From positions 1 through 20,756 of the forward strand of contig SUVI01000061.1 of the NCBI GenBank assembly GCA_015062085.1: DNA of 20,756 nt, given 5' to 3'. This document shows, one piece after another, positions 1 to 6,855 of the stretch. A program made the position numbers and the translations under genes. The number at the start of each line of letters is the position of its first letter. Position 1 is the first letter of the stretch. The DNA comes from Planctomycetaceae bacterium. Its GTDB lineage: Bacteria > Planctomycetota > Planctomycetia > Pirellulales > Thermoguttaceae. Under the pieces are notes generated by a model that saw only the letters and a list, made by a program, of their open reading frames with translations, made no database searches and was not told where the DNA came from.

Positions 1-100
1 GCCATCCAGTGAGGAGCCATCCAGTGAGGAGCCATCCAGTGAGGAGCCATCCAGTGAGGAGCCATCCAGTGAGGAGCCATCCAGTGAGGAGCCATCCAGA
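1..100. repeat. 15-bp tandem repeat, six copies plus a partial, inside the helicase gene
   Basis: The 15-bp unit GCCATCCAGTGAGGA repeats without change six times (1-90) and is followed by a 9-bp partial copy (91-99). Read on the minus strand it is in frame with the helicase and encodes Leu-Asp-Gly-Ser-Ser over and over. The copies seen are identical at DNA level, which suggests recent expansion. The array may continue beyond the window edge. Confidence 0.95.
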
Positions 101-2253
101 GACTGTGTGACCGATTCCTGACGGAAGATCTTTTCCTGCGGTCCTTCTCCAAACGATTCGTCCAGGCGTTCCTGCTGACGGAATTCACCAAACGAGAGCG
201 TCATCTGGAAATTCTCCATCTGCATTTCGTGACGCGGAAGCTCCATCAGGAACGGACTGGGGGCTGAGGTGCGCCGTTTTCCCATCATTTCCCGCGACTC
301 TGCCATGGAAAGGATCAGTTCTTCCTGAGCGCGCGTCATGCCGACGAACATGAGTCGGCGTTCTTCTTCCAGTTGGGCAGGATCCTCAAAGGAACGTTCG
401 TGCGGCAGGATGCCGTGTTCGCATCCGGTGAGGTAAACGCATGGAAATTCCAGTCCTTTCGCTGCATGCAGCGTCATGAGCGCAACGCCGGCGCTGCGGG
501 AGACGGACGGCGCATCGTTTCCGTCGTCCGTACTTTCAAAGACGTCCTGAGACGCCCAGTCGTCGGTTTCGCCTACCAGGGAATTCTGTTCCAGAAACGC
601 GGCGAGTGACGGAACGTCTGCCGTTTCGTCAAATCGGGAGGCTAGGGAAACGAACTCTTCGATGTTTCGCAGCCGCTGGAGGTCCTGCTCGTCCGTTGAG
701 TTAAATTGTTCGCGGTACTGTGTTTTTTCGAGAAGCTGAAGCGCCAGCGGAGTCAGGATCCGCGCATTTTGGGGATCCTCCGACATTCGGAAAGCCTGGA
801 CTGCCTGAATGTGAAGCTCGTTCAGCGTCAGGATCAGTTCGGTAAACCCGGCAAATGCGGCAATCGCGCGGTTTTTCAGTGCCGTGCATTCCGAGGCTCG
901 GACGGCGGCTTCCCAGAGCGAGTAGCCGTTGGCCCACGCAAAGCGCTGGAGATGCTCAAGAGAAGTCTTGCCGATCCCGCGGGCCGGTACGTTCACGACG
1001 CGGAGGAACGCCTCATTGTCGTGCGGGTTGGCGAGAAGACGAAAGTAGGCGAGCAGATCGCGGATCTCCGTTCGGTCAAAAAACTCCGTCCCATGCACGA
1101 TGCGGAATGGAATGCCGTGGAGCCGAAACGCTTTTTCAAAATGGACGCTGACTGCGTTCATGCGGTAAAAAACCGCGTAATCCGACGCTTCACGAACGCC
1201 GTTGCGCAGTGCGTCGGCGATCTCGCGGGCGATCCGTTCCGCTTCTTCTGTTTCATTCGCGCTGCTTTGGAAACGCACAGGCAGACCGTCTCCGAGCTGA
1301 CTGAAAAGTGCTTTGGGTTTCCGCTGCGTATTGTGCTCGATCAGCTGGCCTGCCGCGTTGAGAATGTACTGCGTAGAACGGAAATTTTCTTCCAGATGCA
1401 CGATTTTTGCCGTCGGAAAATCTTTCTCGAACTCCAGAATATTCGTAATATTTGCGCCGCGCCAACCGTAGATCGACTGATCCGGGTCTCCTGCAGCCAT
1501 GAGATTCGTGCTTTCGAGCGTCAGCGCATGAGAAATCGCGTACTGGGCCAGGTTCGTGTCCTGATATTCGTCGATCAGAACGTACTCAAACTGTCGTGCA
1601 AGCGATCTGCGGAGCGCTGGATCTTCGCGGAAAAGACGGACGGTCAGCAGAAGCAGGTCGTCAAAATCGACGGCATTCGCCAATTGCATCTCATGCGCCA
1701 GGACCGGGAGGAGATCGTGAAGAAATTCTTCCCGCTCATTCCCCGGTGCCGGAACGAACTCCGTGACCGGATCAAGAAAACGGCTTTTCAGAGCGCTGAC
1801 GGCGTGCATGATGGATTCTGCCGAGTACTTGACGTCCGTGTATCGGCCCTCTTTTTCCGCGTCCATTTCCTTTAGACGCGCCATGGCGCTGCGGACTGCC
1901 GCGGCCGATTCGTTTCCGGAGTAGATCGTGTAGCCGGGATCCAATCCGACTCGGTCGGCGTACTGACGCAGAAGTCTTGCGCAGAATCGGTGAAACGTTC
2001 CGATCCAGACGTTTTCCAGACCGGTGAGCTGGCGGACTCGCTCCTTCATTTCATCCGCTGCTTTATTCGTGAATGTGAGGACGAGAAGCGACTCCGGCTG
2101 GACACCTTCACTTAAAAGCTGCGCGACTCTGTGCGTCACGACGCGCGTTTTCCCGCTCCCCGGTCCCGCCACGACTAGAAGTGGACCGTCACGGTGCAGG
2201 ACCGCCTGGCGCTGGGCTGCCGTGAGTCTGGAAAGAAGCGTTTCGGGAAGCAT
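1..2253 (-). CDS. pcrA: ATP-dependent DNA helicase, PcrA/UvrD (superfamily 1A), C-terminus cut by window edge
   Basis: This is a 3'-5' DNA helicase of the UvrD/PcrA/Rep family, which acts in nucleotide excision repair, mismatch repair and removal of proteins from replicating DNA. It was translated by hand from the ATG at 2253, giving 751 codons with no stop before the edge. The family motifs appear in order: a Q-motif-like start (TAAQRQAVL), Walker A GPGSGKT (residues 30-36), DEYQDT (228-233), [13 protein letters not shown] (255-267), ENFRST (289-294), motif [11 protein letters not shown] (about 595) and motif [12 protein letters not shown] (about 635). The core ends near residue 700. From about 718 the protein runs into a Ser-Leu-Asp-Gly-Ser repeat, which is unusual for the family. 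A GGAG lies about 11 nt before the start. The gene lies downstream of EF-G on the same strand, separated by 129 bp and a weak hairpin. PcrA versus UvrD cannot be settled from sequence alone. Confidence 0.93.
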   Translation of the reverse strand, partial: MLPETLLSRLTAAQRQAVLHRDGPLLVVAGPGSGKTRVVTHRVAQLLSEGVQPESLLVLTFTNKAADEMKERVRQLTGLENVWIGTFHRFCARLLRQYADRVGLDPGYTIYSGNESAAAVRSAMARLKEMDAEKEGRYTDVKYSAESIMHAVSALKSRFLDPVTEFVPAPGNEREEFLHDLLPVLAHEMQLANAVDFDDLLLLTVRLFREDPALRRSLARQFEYVLIDEYQDTNLAQYAISHALTLESTNLMAAGDPDQSIYGWRGANITNILEFEKDFPTAKIVHLEENFRSTQYILNAAGQLIEHNTQRKPKALFSQLGDGLPVRFQSSANETEEAERIAREIADALRNGVREASDYAVFYRMNAVSVHFEKAFRLHGIPFRIVHGTEFFDRTEIRDLLAYFRLLANPHDNEAFLRVVNVPARGIGKTSLEHLQRFAWANGYSLWEAAVRASECTALKNRAIAAFAGFTELILTLNELHIQAVQAFRMSEDPQNARILTPLALQLLEKTQYREQFNSTDEQDLQRLRNIEEFVSLASRFDETADVPSLAAFLEQNSLVGETDDWASQDVFESTDDGNDAPSVSRSAGVALMTLHAAKGLEFPCVYLTGCEHGILPHERSFEDPAQLEEERRLMFVGMTRAQEELILSMAESREMMGKRRTSAPSPFLMELPRHEMQMENFQMTLSFGEFRQQERLDESFGEGPQEKIFRQESVTQSLDGSSLDGSSLDGSSLDGSSLDGSSLDGSSLDG

Positions 2254-2284
2254 AAAGGACAGGACTCCGTCAAATGGAAAACTA

Positions 2285-2307
2285 GGGGACGAAAATGCTC
2301 CGTCCCC
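2285..2307 (-). terminator. possible terminator between EF-G and the helicase gene
   Basis: GGGGACG (2285-2291) pairs perfectly with CGTCCCC (2301-2307) around a 9-nt loop. On the minus strand the stem is followed by TAGTTTTCC, which is only a weak U-tract. It lies 76 nt past the EF-G stop and just before the helicase start, so it may terminate or attenuate EF-G transcripts. Confidence 0.4.
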
Positions 2308-2338
2308 CTCGGTAAAACGGTGAAATTTTCAAAAAAGC

Positions 2339-2368
2339 GGACCAGCTCAAAATGGACCAGCTCAAAAT
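2339..2368. repeat. 15-bp direct duplication in the EF-G/helicase gap
   Basis: The unit GGACCAGCTCAAAAT occurs twice head to tail (2339-2353 and 2354-2368) with no mismatch, 15 nt beyond the EF-G stop. On the minus strand it precedes a T6 run. It has the same unit length as the helicase repeat but a different sequence. Confidence 0.9.
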
Positions 2369-2382
2369 GGGATCTGTCCTGC

Positions 2383-4482
2383 TTAGATGAAACTGTCCAT
2401 GACTTCTTTTGGAGCGGGCCGGTAAGTGAAGGGTTCCATCGTGAAAGACGCATGTCCCTGACTCAGCCCCTTCACGTCATTGGCGTAACCGAAAAGCGTC
2501 GCCAGCGGGGCTTCCGCTTCGATGATGGTACTGCGTCCGCGAACGTACGTCTGGTTGATCTGGGCGCGTCTTTGCTGAAGGTCGCCGATGATGCCGCCGA
2601 CGCATTCGTCCGGCGTCGTGACCTCGACTTTCATGATCGGTTCCATCAGATCGATGCCGGCAGCGAGGATCGCTTTGTTGAACGCATCCGCCGCCGCGAT
2701 GTTGACGGCCGTTTCGTTGGTCGATTCATCGATCACGACGTCCTGGACCGTCGTTTTGATGTGGATGAGCGGGAAACCGAACATTCCGCCGCCGTCTGCC
2801 TGTTCGCGGAGAGTTTGGACCGCAGCGTCCTGAAGTTCAAACGGGCACGGCGTCTCGATCGGGAGCATCGGGATCACTAGGACGGATCTGTCTCCCTTCG
2901 TGAACGGTTCCATTTTGATCTTGACCTGCGCGAAGAGCTGCGTGTCTCCGATCTTGCGGTTGCATTCACCTACCACTTCTGCCGCATTGCGCAGCGTTTC
3001 GCGGTAGCTGACGCGCGGGGGACGGACTCGGACGTTGAGTTTGAAGTCGCGCAGAAGACGGTGCTTGATGATCTCCAGATGAAGCTCGCCCATCCCGCTG
3101 ATGAGCGTCTGACCGGTCTCCGGATTCACGACGGCCTGGAACGTTGGATCCTGACGGCGCATCATCGCCAGCGTCTCGTCCAGTTTCTTTCGTTCCGCCG
3201 AGGTTTCCGGCTCGATCGACATAGAGATGACCGTTTCGGGAAATTCGATCGATTCCAGCAGGATCGGTTTGCCCGTTTCGCAGAGCGTATCGCCCGTCAC
3301 TGTTCGGTTCAGACCCACGATGCCTACGATGTCGCCTGCGTAGACCGGGTCCTTCATGAGTTCCTTGTGCCCCGCCAGCAATCGGTAGATCTGCGGTACG
3401 TTTTCCTTTTCATTTTTCCCAACGTTCAGAACTCGAGACCCCGGCTTGAGCGTTCCGGAATAGATGCGCAGATACGACAGGTCGCCGTGTTTTCCCGGGA
3501 CCACTTTGAAAACGAGTCCGCAGAACGGTTCCTTCGGATCGGTCTTGCGCGTGATCTTTTTGTTCTCTTCCGGATTTTTGGGGTCTTTCGCCTTCGGATC
3601 GATCCCTTCCACCGGCGGAATGTCCAGCGGAGACGGAAGGTAGGCGCACATCGCGTCCATCAGCGGCTGGACTCCAATGTAATGCAGAGCCGTTCCGCAA
3701 AGCACCGGCACGCAGAGAAGATGGATCGTCGCGTCGCGGATCACTCGGTTGAGGAGTTCTTCCGGGACAGGCTCTTCCGCAAGCATCAGTTCCGTGATCT
3801 CGTCGCTGAACATCGAAAGCTGATCGAGCATCTGTGAACGCCAAAGTTCCGCGTCATCCTGCATTTCCTCCGGAATGTCGCGCACTTCGAATTTCATCCC
3901 CTTGGACTCTTGGTCCCAGACGTACATTTTCATCCGGATCAGGTCGATCGTGCCGCGGAACGGATCCGGCATATGTTCCGGGCCTGCACCGACGGGGATC
4001 GTCAGAACGAGCGGATTCGCGTTCAGACGCTTTTGGATCTCAGAGACCGTATCTTCAAAGTTCGCACCTTCCCGGTCCATTTTGTTGATGAACGCCATGC
4101 GCGGCACATTGTATTTGTCCGCCTGACGCCAGACCGTTTCGCTCTGTGCCTCCACTCCTTCACGAGCACTGAAGATCACGACGGCGCCGTCCAGAACTCG
4201 AAGACTGCGTTCTACCTCTGCCGTAAAGTCCACGTGACCCGGTGTGTCGATCAGGTTCACGATACAGTCGTTCCAGTCGAACGTGATCGCTGCGGAGTAG
4301 ATCGTGATCCCGCGCTCCTGCTCCTCTTCGTCAAAGTCTGTCGTCGTCGTTCCTTCATCTACCGAACCGACTCTGTGGTTGAAGCCTGAATAGTAAAGCA
4401 TACGCTCCGTTACTGTCGTTTTGCCCGCGTCAATGTGAGCAATGATTCCCAAATTGCGAATTTTTTCTATTCCAGATGACAT
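2383..4482 (-). CDS. fusA: translation elongation factor G (stand-alone, divergent type)
   Basis: EF-G is a GTPase that drives ribosome translocation; some paralogues act only in ribosome recycling. The protein is 699 aa, normal for the family. GTPase motifs are G1 AHIDAGKT (15-22), a G2 region ending RGIT (57-60), G3 DTPGH (79-83) and G4 NKMD (133-136). Later regions include the SGMGELHLE segment of domain III and, near the C-terminus, GHASFTMEPFTYRPAP, so all five domains appear to be present. The G2 region (EGTTTTDFDEEEQ before RGIT) resembles mitochondrial-type and 'spd' EF-Gs of spirochaetes, planctomycetes and deltaproteobacteria; that assignment is from memory and should be tested by phylogeny. 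No ribosomal protein gene or tuf lies nearby, so this is not the usual str operon. The Shine-Dalgarno site is weak (AAAAGA). A promoter lies about 270 nt upstream. Confidence 0.95.
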   Translation of the reverse strand: MSSGIEKIRNLGIIAHIDAGKTTVTERMLYYSGFNHRVGSVDEGTTTTDFDEEEQERGITIYSAAITFDWNDCIVNLIDTPGHVDFTAEVERSLRVLDGAVVIFSAREGVEAQSETVWRQADKYNVPRMAFINKMDREGANFEDTVSEIQKRLNANPLVLTIPVGAGPEHMPDPFRGTIDLIRMKMYVWDQESKGMKFEVRDIPEEMQDDAELWRSQMLDQLSMFSDEITELMLAEEPVPEELLNRVIRDATIHLLCVPVLCGTALHYIGVQPLMDAMCAYLPSPLDIPPVEGIDPKAKDPKNPEENKKITRKTDPKEPFCGLVFKVVPGKHGDLSYLRIYSGTLKPGSRVLNVGKNEKENVPQIYRLLAGHKELMKDPVYAGDIVGIVGLNRTVTGDTLCETGKPILLESIEFPETVISMSIEPETSAERKKLDETLAMMRRQDPTFQAVVNPETGQTLISGMGELHLEIIKHRLLRDFKLNVRVRPPRVSYRETLRNAAEVVGECNRKIGDTQLFAQVKIKMEPFTKGDRSVLVIPMLPIETPCPFELQDAAVQTLREQADGGGMFGFPLIHIKTTVQDVVIDESTNETAVNIAAADAFNKAILAAGIDLMEPIMKVEVTTPDECVGGIIGDLQQRRAQINQTYVRGRSTIIEAEAPLATLFGYANDVKGLSQGHASFTMEPFTYRPAPKEVMDSFI

Positions 4483-4751
4483 TGTTCTTTTATCCGTTTC
4501 GGTTTTTCTTAAAGGATCTTTTCTTGGATCTATCTATTTTGACGAAGCCGCTAAGTATCGGGAATGCCTCCGAAGCAAAAAATCTTACGGCACGGCAAAC
4601 CGTACAACACGGTGCGGAAATACTGGAGCCGTCTGACGGGCGGGCGTCGAACGTTCCTGAGCTCGTTTTTTTATTTTTCAGAGACTGTTGGCGCTGACCG
4701 GGACCGCTGTGGGAGACGGTGCGAAAAAAGAGTCTCTACCTAATTCTATAC

Positions 4752-4780
4752 ATCATACACCAAATTGGCCGTTTCGTCCA
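4752..4780 (-). promoter_or_regulatory. putative sigma-70-type promoter for EF-G
   Basis: Read on the minus strand, TGGACG (4775-4780) and TATGAT (4752-4757) are 17 nt apart; the -10 box matches the consensus at 5 of 6 positions and the -35 box at 4 of 6. Transcription would start near 4745, giving a leader of about 260 nt before the EF-G start. Confidence 0.5.
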
Positions 4781-5014
4781 GTATCTGCAGGAGGTTTTTT
4801 CGGAATATTCAGAGAATATTTCGAATCGAAGATTCATGGTGTAAGGAAAATAACGCTGAACTGTACTTTGGATTTTTACATCAGTTGCAGAATAGAAACA
4901 TCTTGATTTTGGGACTTTGGATGAATAGTTTTTGCATTTTTGCTATTTTATGTTTTGAAAATGATGTTAATTGGGAACGCCGAAAAAGAAAGTGGAAATT
5001 TTTTGCCTTTGTGT

Positions 5015-5084
5015 CCCCCCAAAAGTACTAGATTTGGAATATTTTTTCTTAATTTTTCAATTATTTTCTTTTTTTTGGGGGGGG
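5015..5084. repeat. C6A4 / T8G8 inverted homopolymer tracts
   Basis: CCCCCCAAAA (5015-5024) is complementary to TTTTGGGGGG (5073-5082) within a run of eight T (5069-5076) followed by eight G (5077-5084). The arms enclose 48 nt of AT-rich DNA. Such homopolymer runs are prone to slippage, and this one ends 4 nt before a possible -35 box of the lipoprotein gene. Confidence 0.7.
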
Positions 5085-5222
5085 TGTACTGGAATTTTAC
5101 TGAAATTTCGTTAAAATAAAGTCGATATAAGAATCTAAGGATTCATCATCTACGGATTCTGATGCGGGAGTGTTCTCGCAAGTCGATGATTTGAAATTTA
5201 TTCCATTTTGGAGGAAAGTACT

Positions 5223-5474
5223 ATGAAAAAATTTGGATTTTTTGCTATCCTGCTGAGCTGTGCCATGTTCGTCGGTTGCCAGAAGGCTGAAGAAGCTGCC
5301 GCCCCGGCTGAAGAAGCTGCCGCCCCGGCCGCCGCCACCGATGCCGCCGCCACCGATGCCGCTGCCACCGAAGAAGCTGCTGCTACTGAAGCTGCCCCGG
5401 CCACCGAAGAAGCCACTCCGGCTGCTGAAGAAGCCACTCCGGCTGCTGCAGAAACCACTCCGGCTGCTGAGTGA
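5223..5474 (+). CDS. small Ala/Glu/Thr/Pro-rich repeat lipoprotein, unknown function
   Basis: The product is an 83-aa predicted lipoprotein. The start at 5223 is chosen because GGAGGAAAG lies 4 nt upstream and because the product begins with a lipoprotein signal: MKK, a hydrophobic stretch, then FVGC with the lipidated Cys at 19. Gln at +2 would favour outer-membrane sorting under the enterobacterial rule; whether that rule holds in this lineage is unknown. Everything after the Cys is low complexity, built from AAP, EEA, ATD and ATPAAEE units, with no room for a folded domain. The DNA shows 21-bp repeats: two copies at 5286-5327 and three at 5406-5468. It is closed by a strong terminator and so is probably monocistronic. 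It could be a flexible envelope spacer, but no family is recognised. Confidence 0.8.
   Translation: MKKFGFFAILLSCAMFVGCQKAEEAAAPAEEAAAPAAATDAAATDAAATEEAAATEAAPATEEATPAAEEATPAAAETTPAAE
5286..5327 (+). repeat. 21-bp tandem duplication inside the small lipoprotein gene
   Basis: A 21-bp unit beginning GCTGAAGAAGCTG is present twice without change (5286-5306, 5307-5327). It encodes Ala-Glu-Glu-Ala-Ala-Ala-Pro in frame. Confidence 0.85.
5406..5468 (+). repeat. 21-bp tandem repeat, three copies, inside the small lipoprotein gene
   Basis: A 21-bp unit beginning GAAGAAGCCACTCCG is present at 5406-5426, 5427-5447 and, with two changes, 5448-5468. It encodes Glu-Glu-Ala-Thr-Pro-Ala-Ala; the gene ends with Glu and a stop directly after the third copy. 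Confidence 0.85.
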
Positions 5475-5483
5475 GATCACTCT

Positions 5484-5506
5484 CAAACAAATCACTGATT
5501 TGTTTG
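5484..5506. repeat. 23-bp palindrome just before the lipoprotein terminator
   Basis: CAAACAAATCA (5484-5494) and TGATTTGTTTG (5496-5506) are exact reverse complements around a single C. The last G is also the first base of the following terminator stem, so the two structures are mutually exclusive at that base. It could be an operator for hydF or an extra stabilising 3' hairpin. Confidence 0.75.
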
Positions 5507-5537
5507 CCGAGCACTTTCGGGTGTTCGGCTTTTTTTA
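5506..5537 (+). terminator. rho-independent terminator after the small lipoprotein gene
   Basis: GCCGAGCAC (5506-5514) pairs with GTGTTCGGC (5521-5529), with one G-U pair, around a 6-nt loop, and is followed by eight T. It lies between the lipoprotein stop and hydF, so hydF would need read-through or its own promoter. Confidence 0.9.
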
Positions 5538-5557
5538 TTTCAGAAATGGATGGAAAA

Positions 5558-5562
5558 GAGGA
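5558..5562 (+). promoter_or_regulatory. ribosome binding site that sets the hydF start
   Basis: GAGGA lies 5 nt before the ATG at 5568. The upstream in-frame ATG at 5550 has no such site in front of it, so 5568 is the preferred start. Confidence 0.65.
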
Positions 5563-5567
5563 AGAAA

Positions 5568-6779
5568 ATGAGTCAGATGCAGGCTGCGCCGCGCGGGATG
5601 CGGCTTCATATCGGGATCTTTGGACGCCGGAATGCCGGAAAGTCTTCACTCTTGAACATGATGACGTCGCAGAATGTTTCGATCGTCTCCGACGTGGCGG
5701 GAACGACGACCGACCCAGTCGAAAAACCGATGGAGCTTTTGCCGATCGGACCGGTCCTTTTTATCGATACGGCAGGGATCGACGATGATGCGGGGACACT
5801 TGGAGAAGAACGTGCCCAGCGGACCCGACGTGTTTTTGACCGGACGGAATTGGCGATCCTCGTGCTTGGCGAAAACGAATGGACGCAGTATGAAGAGGAA
5901 CTTCGTCTTGAATTTCAGCGAAGAAACGTCCCTGTCCTAGCCGTTTTCAATAAAACGGATCTTCACGAGCCGGACGAGATGCTGCGTACCCGCCTTTCGG
6001 AAGAATTCGGTCTGCCGACGGTTTCGGTCTCGGCAAAGGAACGGTGCGGGTTTGCGGAATTAAAGCAGAAGATCCTAGAGAATGTTTCCGAGGAGTGGAT
6101 CTCATCTCCGCAGATCGTTTCGGATCTCGTGCCGGCTGGAAGTACCGTCGTTCTGGTCGTTCCGATCGACAAAGAGGCACCGAAAGGCCGGCTCATCCTT
6201 CCGCAGGTCCAGGTCTTGCGCGAGCTTTTGGATTCCGGGATCATTGCCGTCGTGACGCGTGAGACGGAGTTGGCGGAGACGCTTGAGAAACTTCGGGAAC
6301 CGCCGGCGCTGGTGGTCACGGACTCGCAGGTCTTTCGGCAGGTCGCGCAGATCGTTCCGCGTGAAGTGCCGCTGACGGGATTTTCCGTTCTTTTTGCACG
6401 TTTCAAAGGAGATCTTACGACGTTCATCGAAGGGACGCGTGCCGTTTCGCGTCTGAAACCGGGGGATCGGGTCCTCATTGCGGAATCGTGCACGCATCAT
6501 CCGATCGGCGAGGACATTGGACGGGTGAAGATCCCGCGCTGGCTTCAGGACGCTGTGGGCGGAGAGATCCAGTTTGACCATGTGCAGGGAAACGATTTCC
6601 CGCAGGATCTGACTCCTTGGAAACTGATCATCCACTGCGGAGGCTGCATGACGAATCGGCGAGCCATTCTCTCGCGGATCATGCAGGCACGGGAACAGAA
6701 TGTGCCGATCACGAATTACGGAATGATCATCGCGTGGTCCATGGGGATCTTTGAACGCGCAGTCGAGATCGTGAAGTAG
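5568..6779 (+). CDS. hydF: [FeFe]-hydrogenase H-cluster maturation GTPase HydF
   Basis: HydF is the scaffold on which HydE and HydG assemble the 2Fe subcluster before it is passed to [FeFe]-hydrogenase. The 403-aa product has an N-terminal TrmE/Era-like GTPase domain with P-loop GRRNAGKS (19-26), switch GTTTDPV (45-51), DTAG (67-70) and NKTD (about 137). A middle dimerisation region follows. The C-terminal iron-sulfur domain carries the diagnostic ligands CTH (Cys308, His310) and HCGGC (His356, Cys357, Cys360), that is the CxH...HCxxC pattern, and ends with a typical NYG...W segment. This combination separates HydF from TrmE or Der. No hydE, hydG or hydrogenase gene is in the window. The gene is convergent with the next gene, and the two share a bidirectional terminator. 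Confidence 0.96.
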   Translation: MSQMQAAPRGMRLHIGIFGRRNAGKSSLLNMMTSQNVSIVSDVAGTTTDPVEKPMELLPIGPVLFIDTAGIDDDAGTLGEERAQRTRRVFDRTELAILVLGENEWTQYEEELRLEFQRRNVPVLAVFNKTDLHEPDEMLRTRLSEEFGLPTVSVSAKERCGFAELKQKILENVSEEWISSPQIVSDLVPAGSTVVLVVPIDKEAPKGRLILPQVQVLRELLDSGIIAVVTRETELAETLEKLREPPALVVTDSQVFRQVAQIVPREVPLTGFSVLFARFKGDLTTFIEGTRAVSRLKPGDRVLIAESCTHHPIGEDIGRVKIPRWLQDAVGGEIQFDHVQGNDFPQDLTPWKLIIHCGGCMTNRRAILSRIMQAREQNVPITNYGMIIAWSMGIFERAVEIVK

Positions 6780-6802
6780 TTTTTCCGCGGTCTTGTTTTA
6801 CG

Positions 6803-6839
6803 AAAAAAGCCTCGCTGTCCCACACAGAGAGGCTTTTTT
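6803..6839. terminator. bidirectional terminator between hydF and the secreted-protein gene
   Basis: AAAAAAGCCTC (6803-6813) pairs with GAGGCTTTTTT (6829-6839). The inner CTGT and ACAG extend the stem after one mismatch. There are T runs on both strands, so it serves both convergent genes. Confidence 0.92.
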
Positions 6840-6855
6840 TCAGAAAATGTCGGAG

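Larger units (their letters stand above)
4483..5222. other. 740-bp divergent intergenic region between EF-G and the small lipoprotein
   Basis: No convincing gene was found here. Open frames on the plus strand (4688-4906, 4765-5031) lack ribosome sites and look like chance. The left part (4483-4750) is probably the untranslated leader of EF-G. The right part (4750-5222) is strongly AT-rich and holds the C6A4/T8G8 inverted tract, then a weak possible promoter for the lipoprotein (CTGGAA at 5089-5094, 17-nt spacer, TAAAAT at 5112-5117). Confidence 0.6.

Noticed and set aside
1..100. CRISPR array
   Set aside because: The units are directly adjacent with no spacers and lie in frame within a gene.
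706..1875. Long plus-strand open frame (389 codons) opposite the helicase
   Set aside because: It is the mirror of a gene with all helicase motifs; its product is rich in Arg, Cys and Phe and shows no domain or ribosome site.
4688..5031. Short open frames in the gap before the lipoprotein
   Set aside because: No ribosome site and no recognisable sequence; AT-rich DNA gives such frames by chance.
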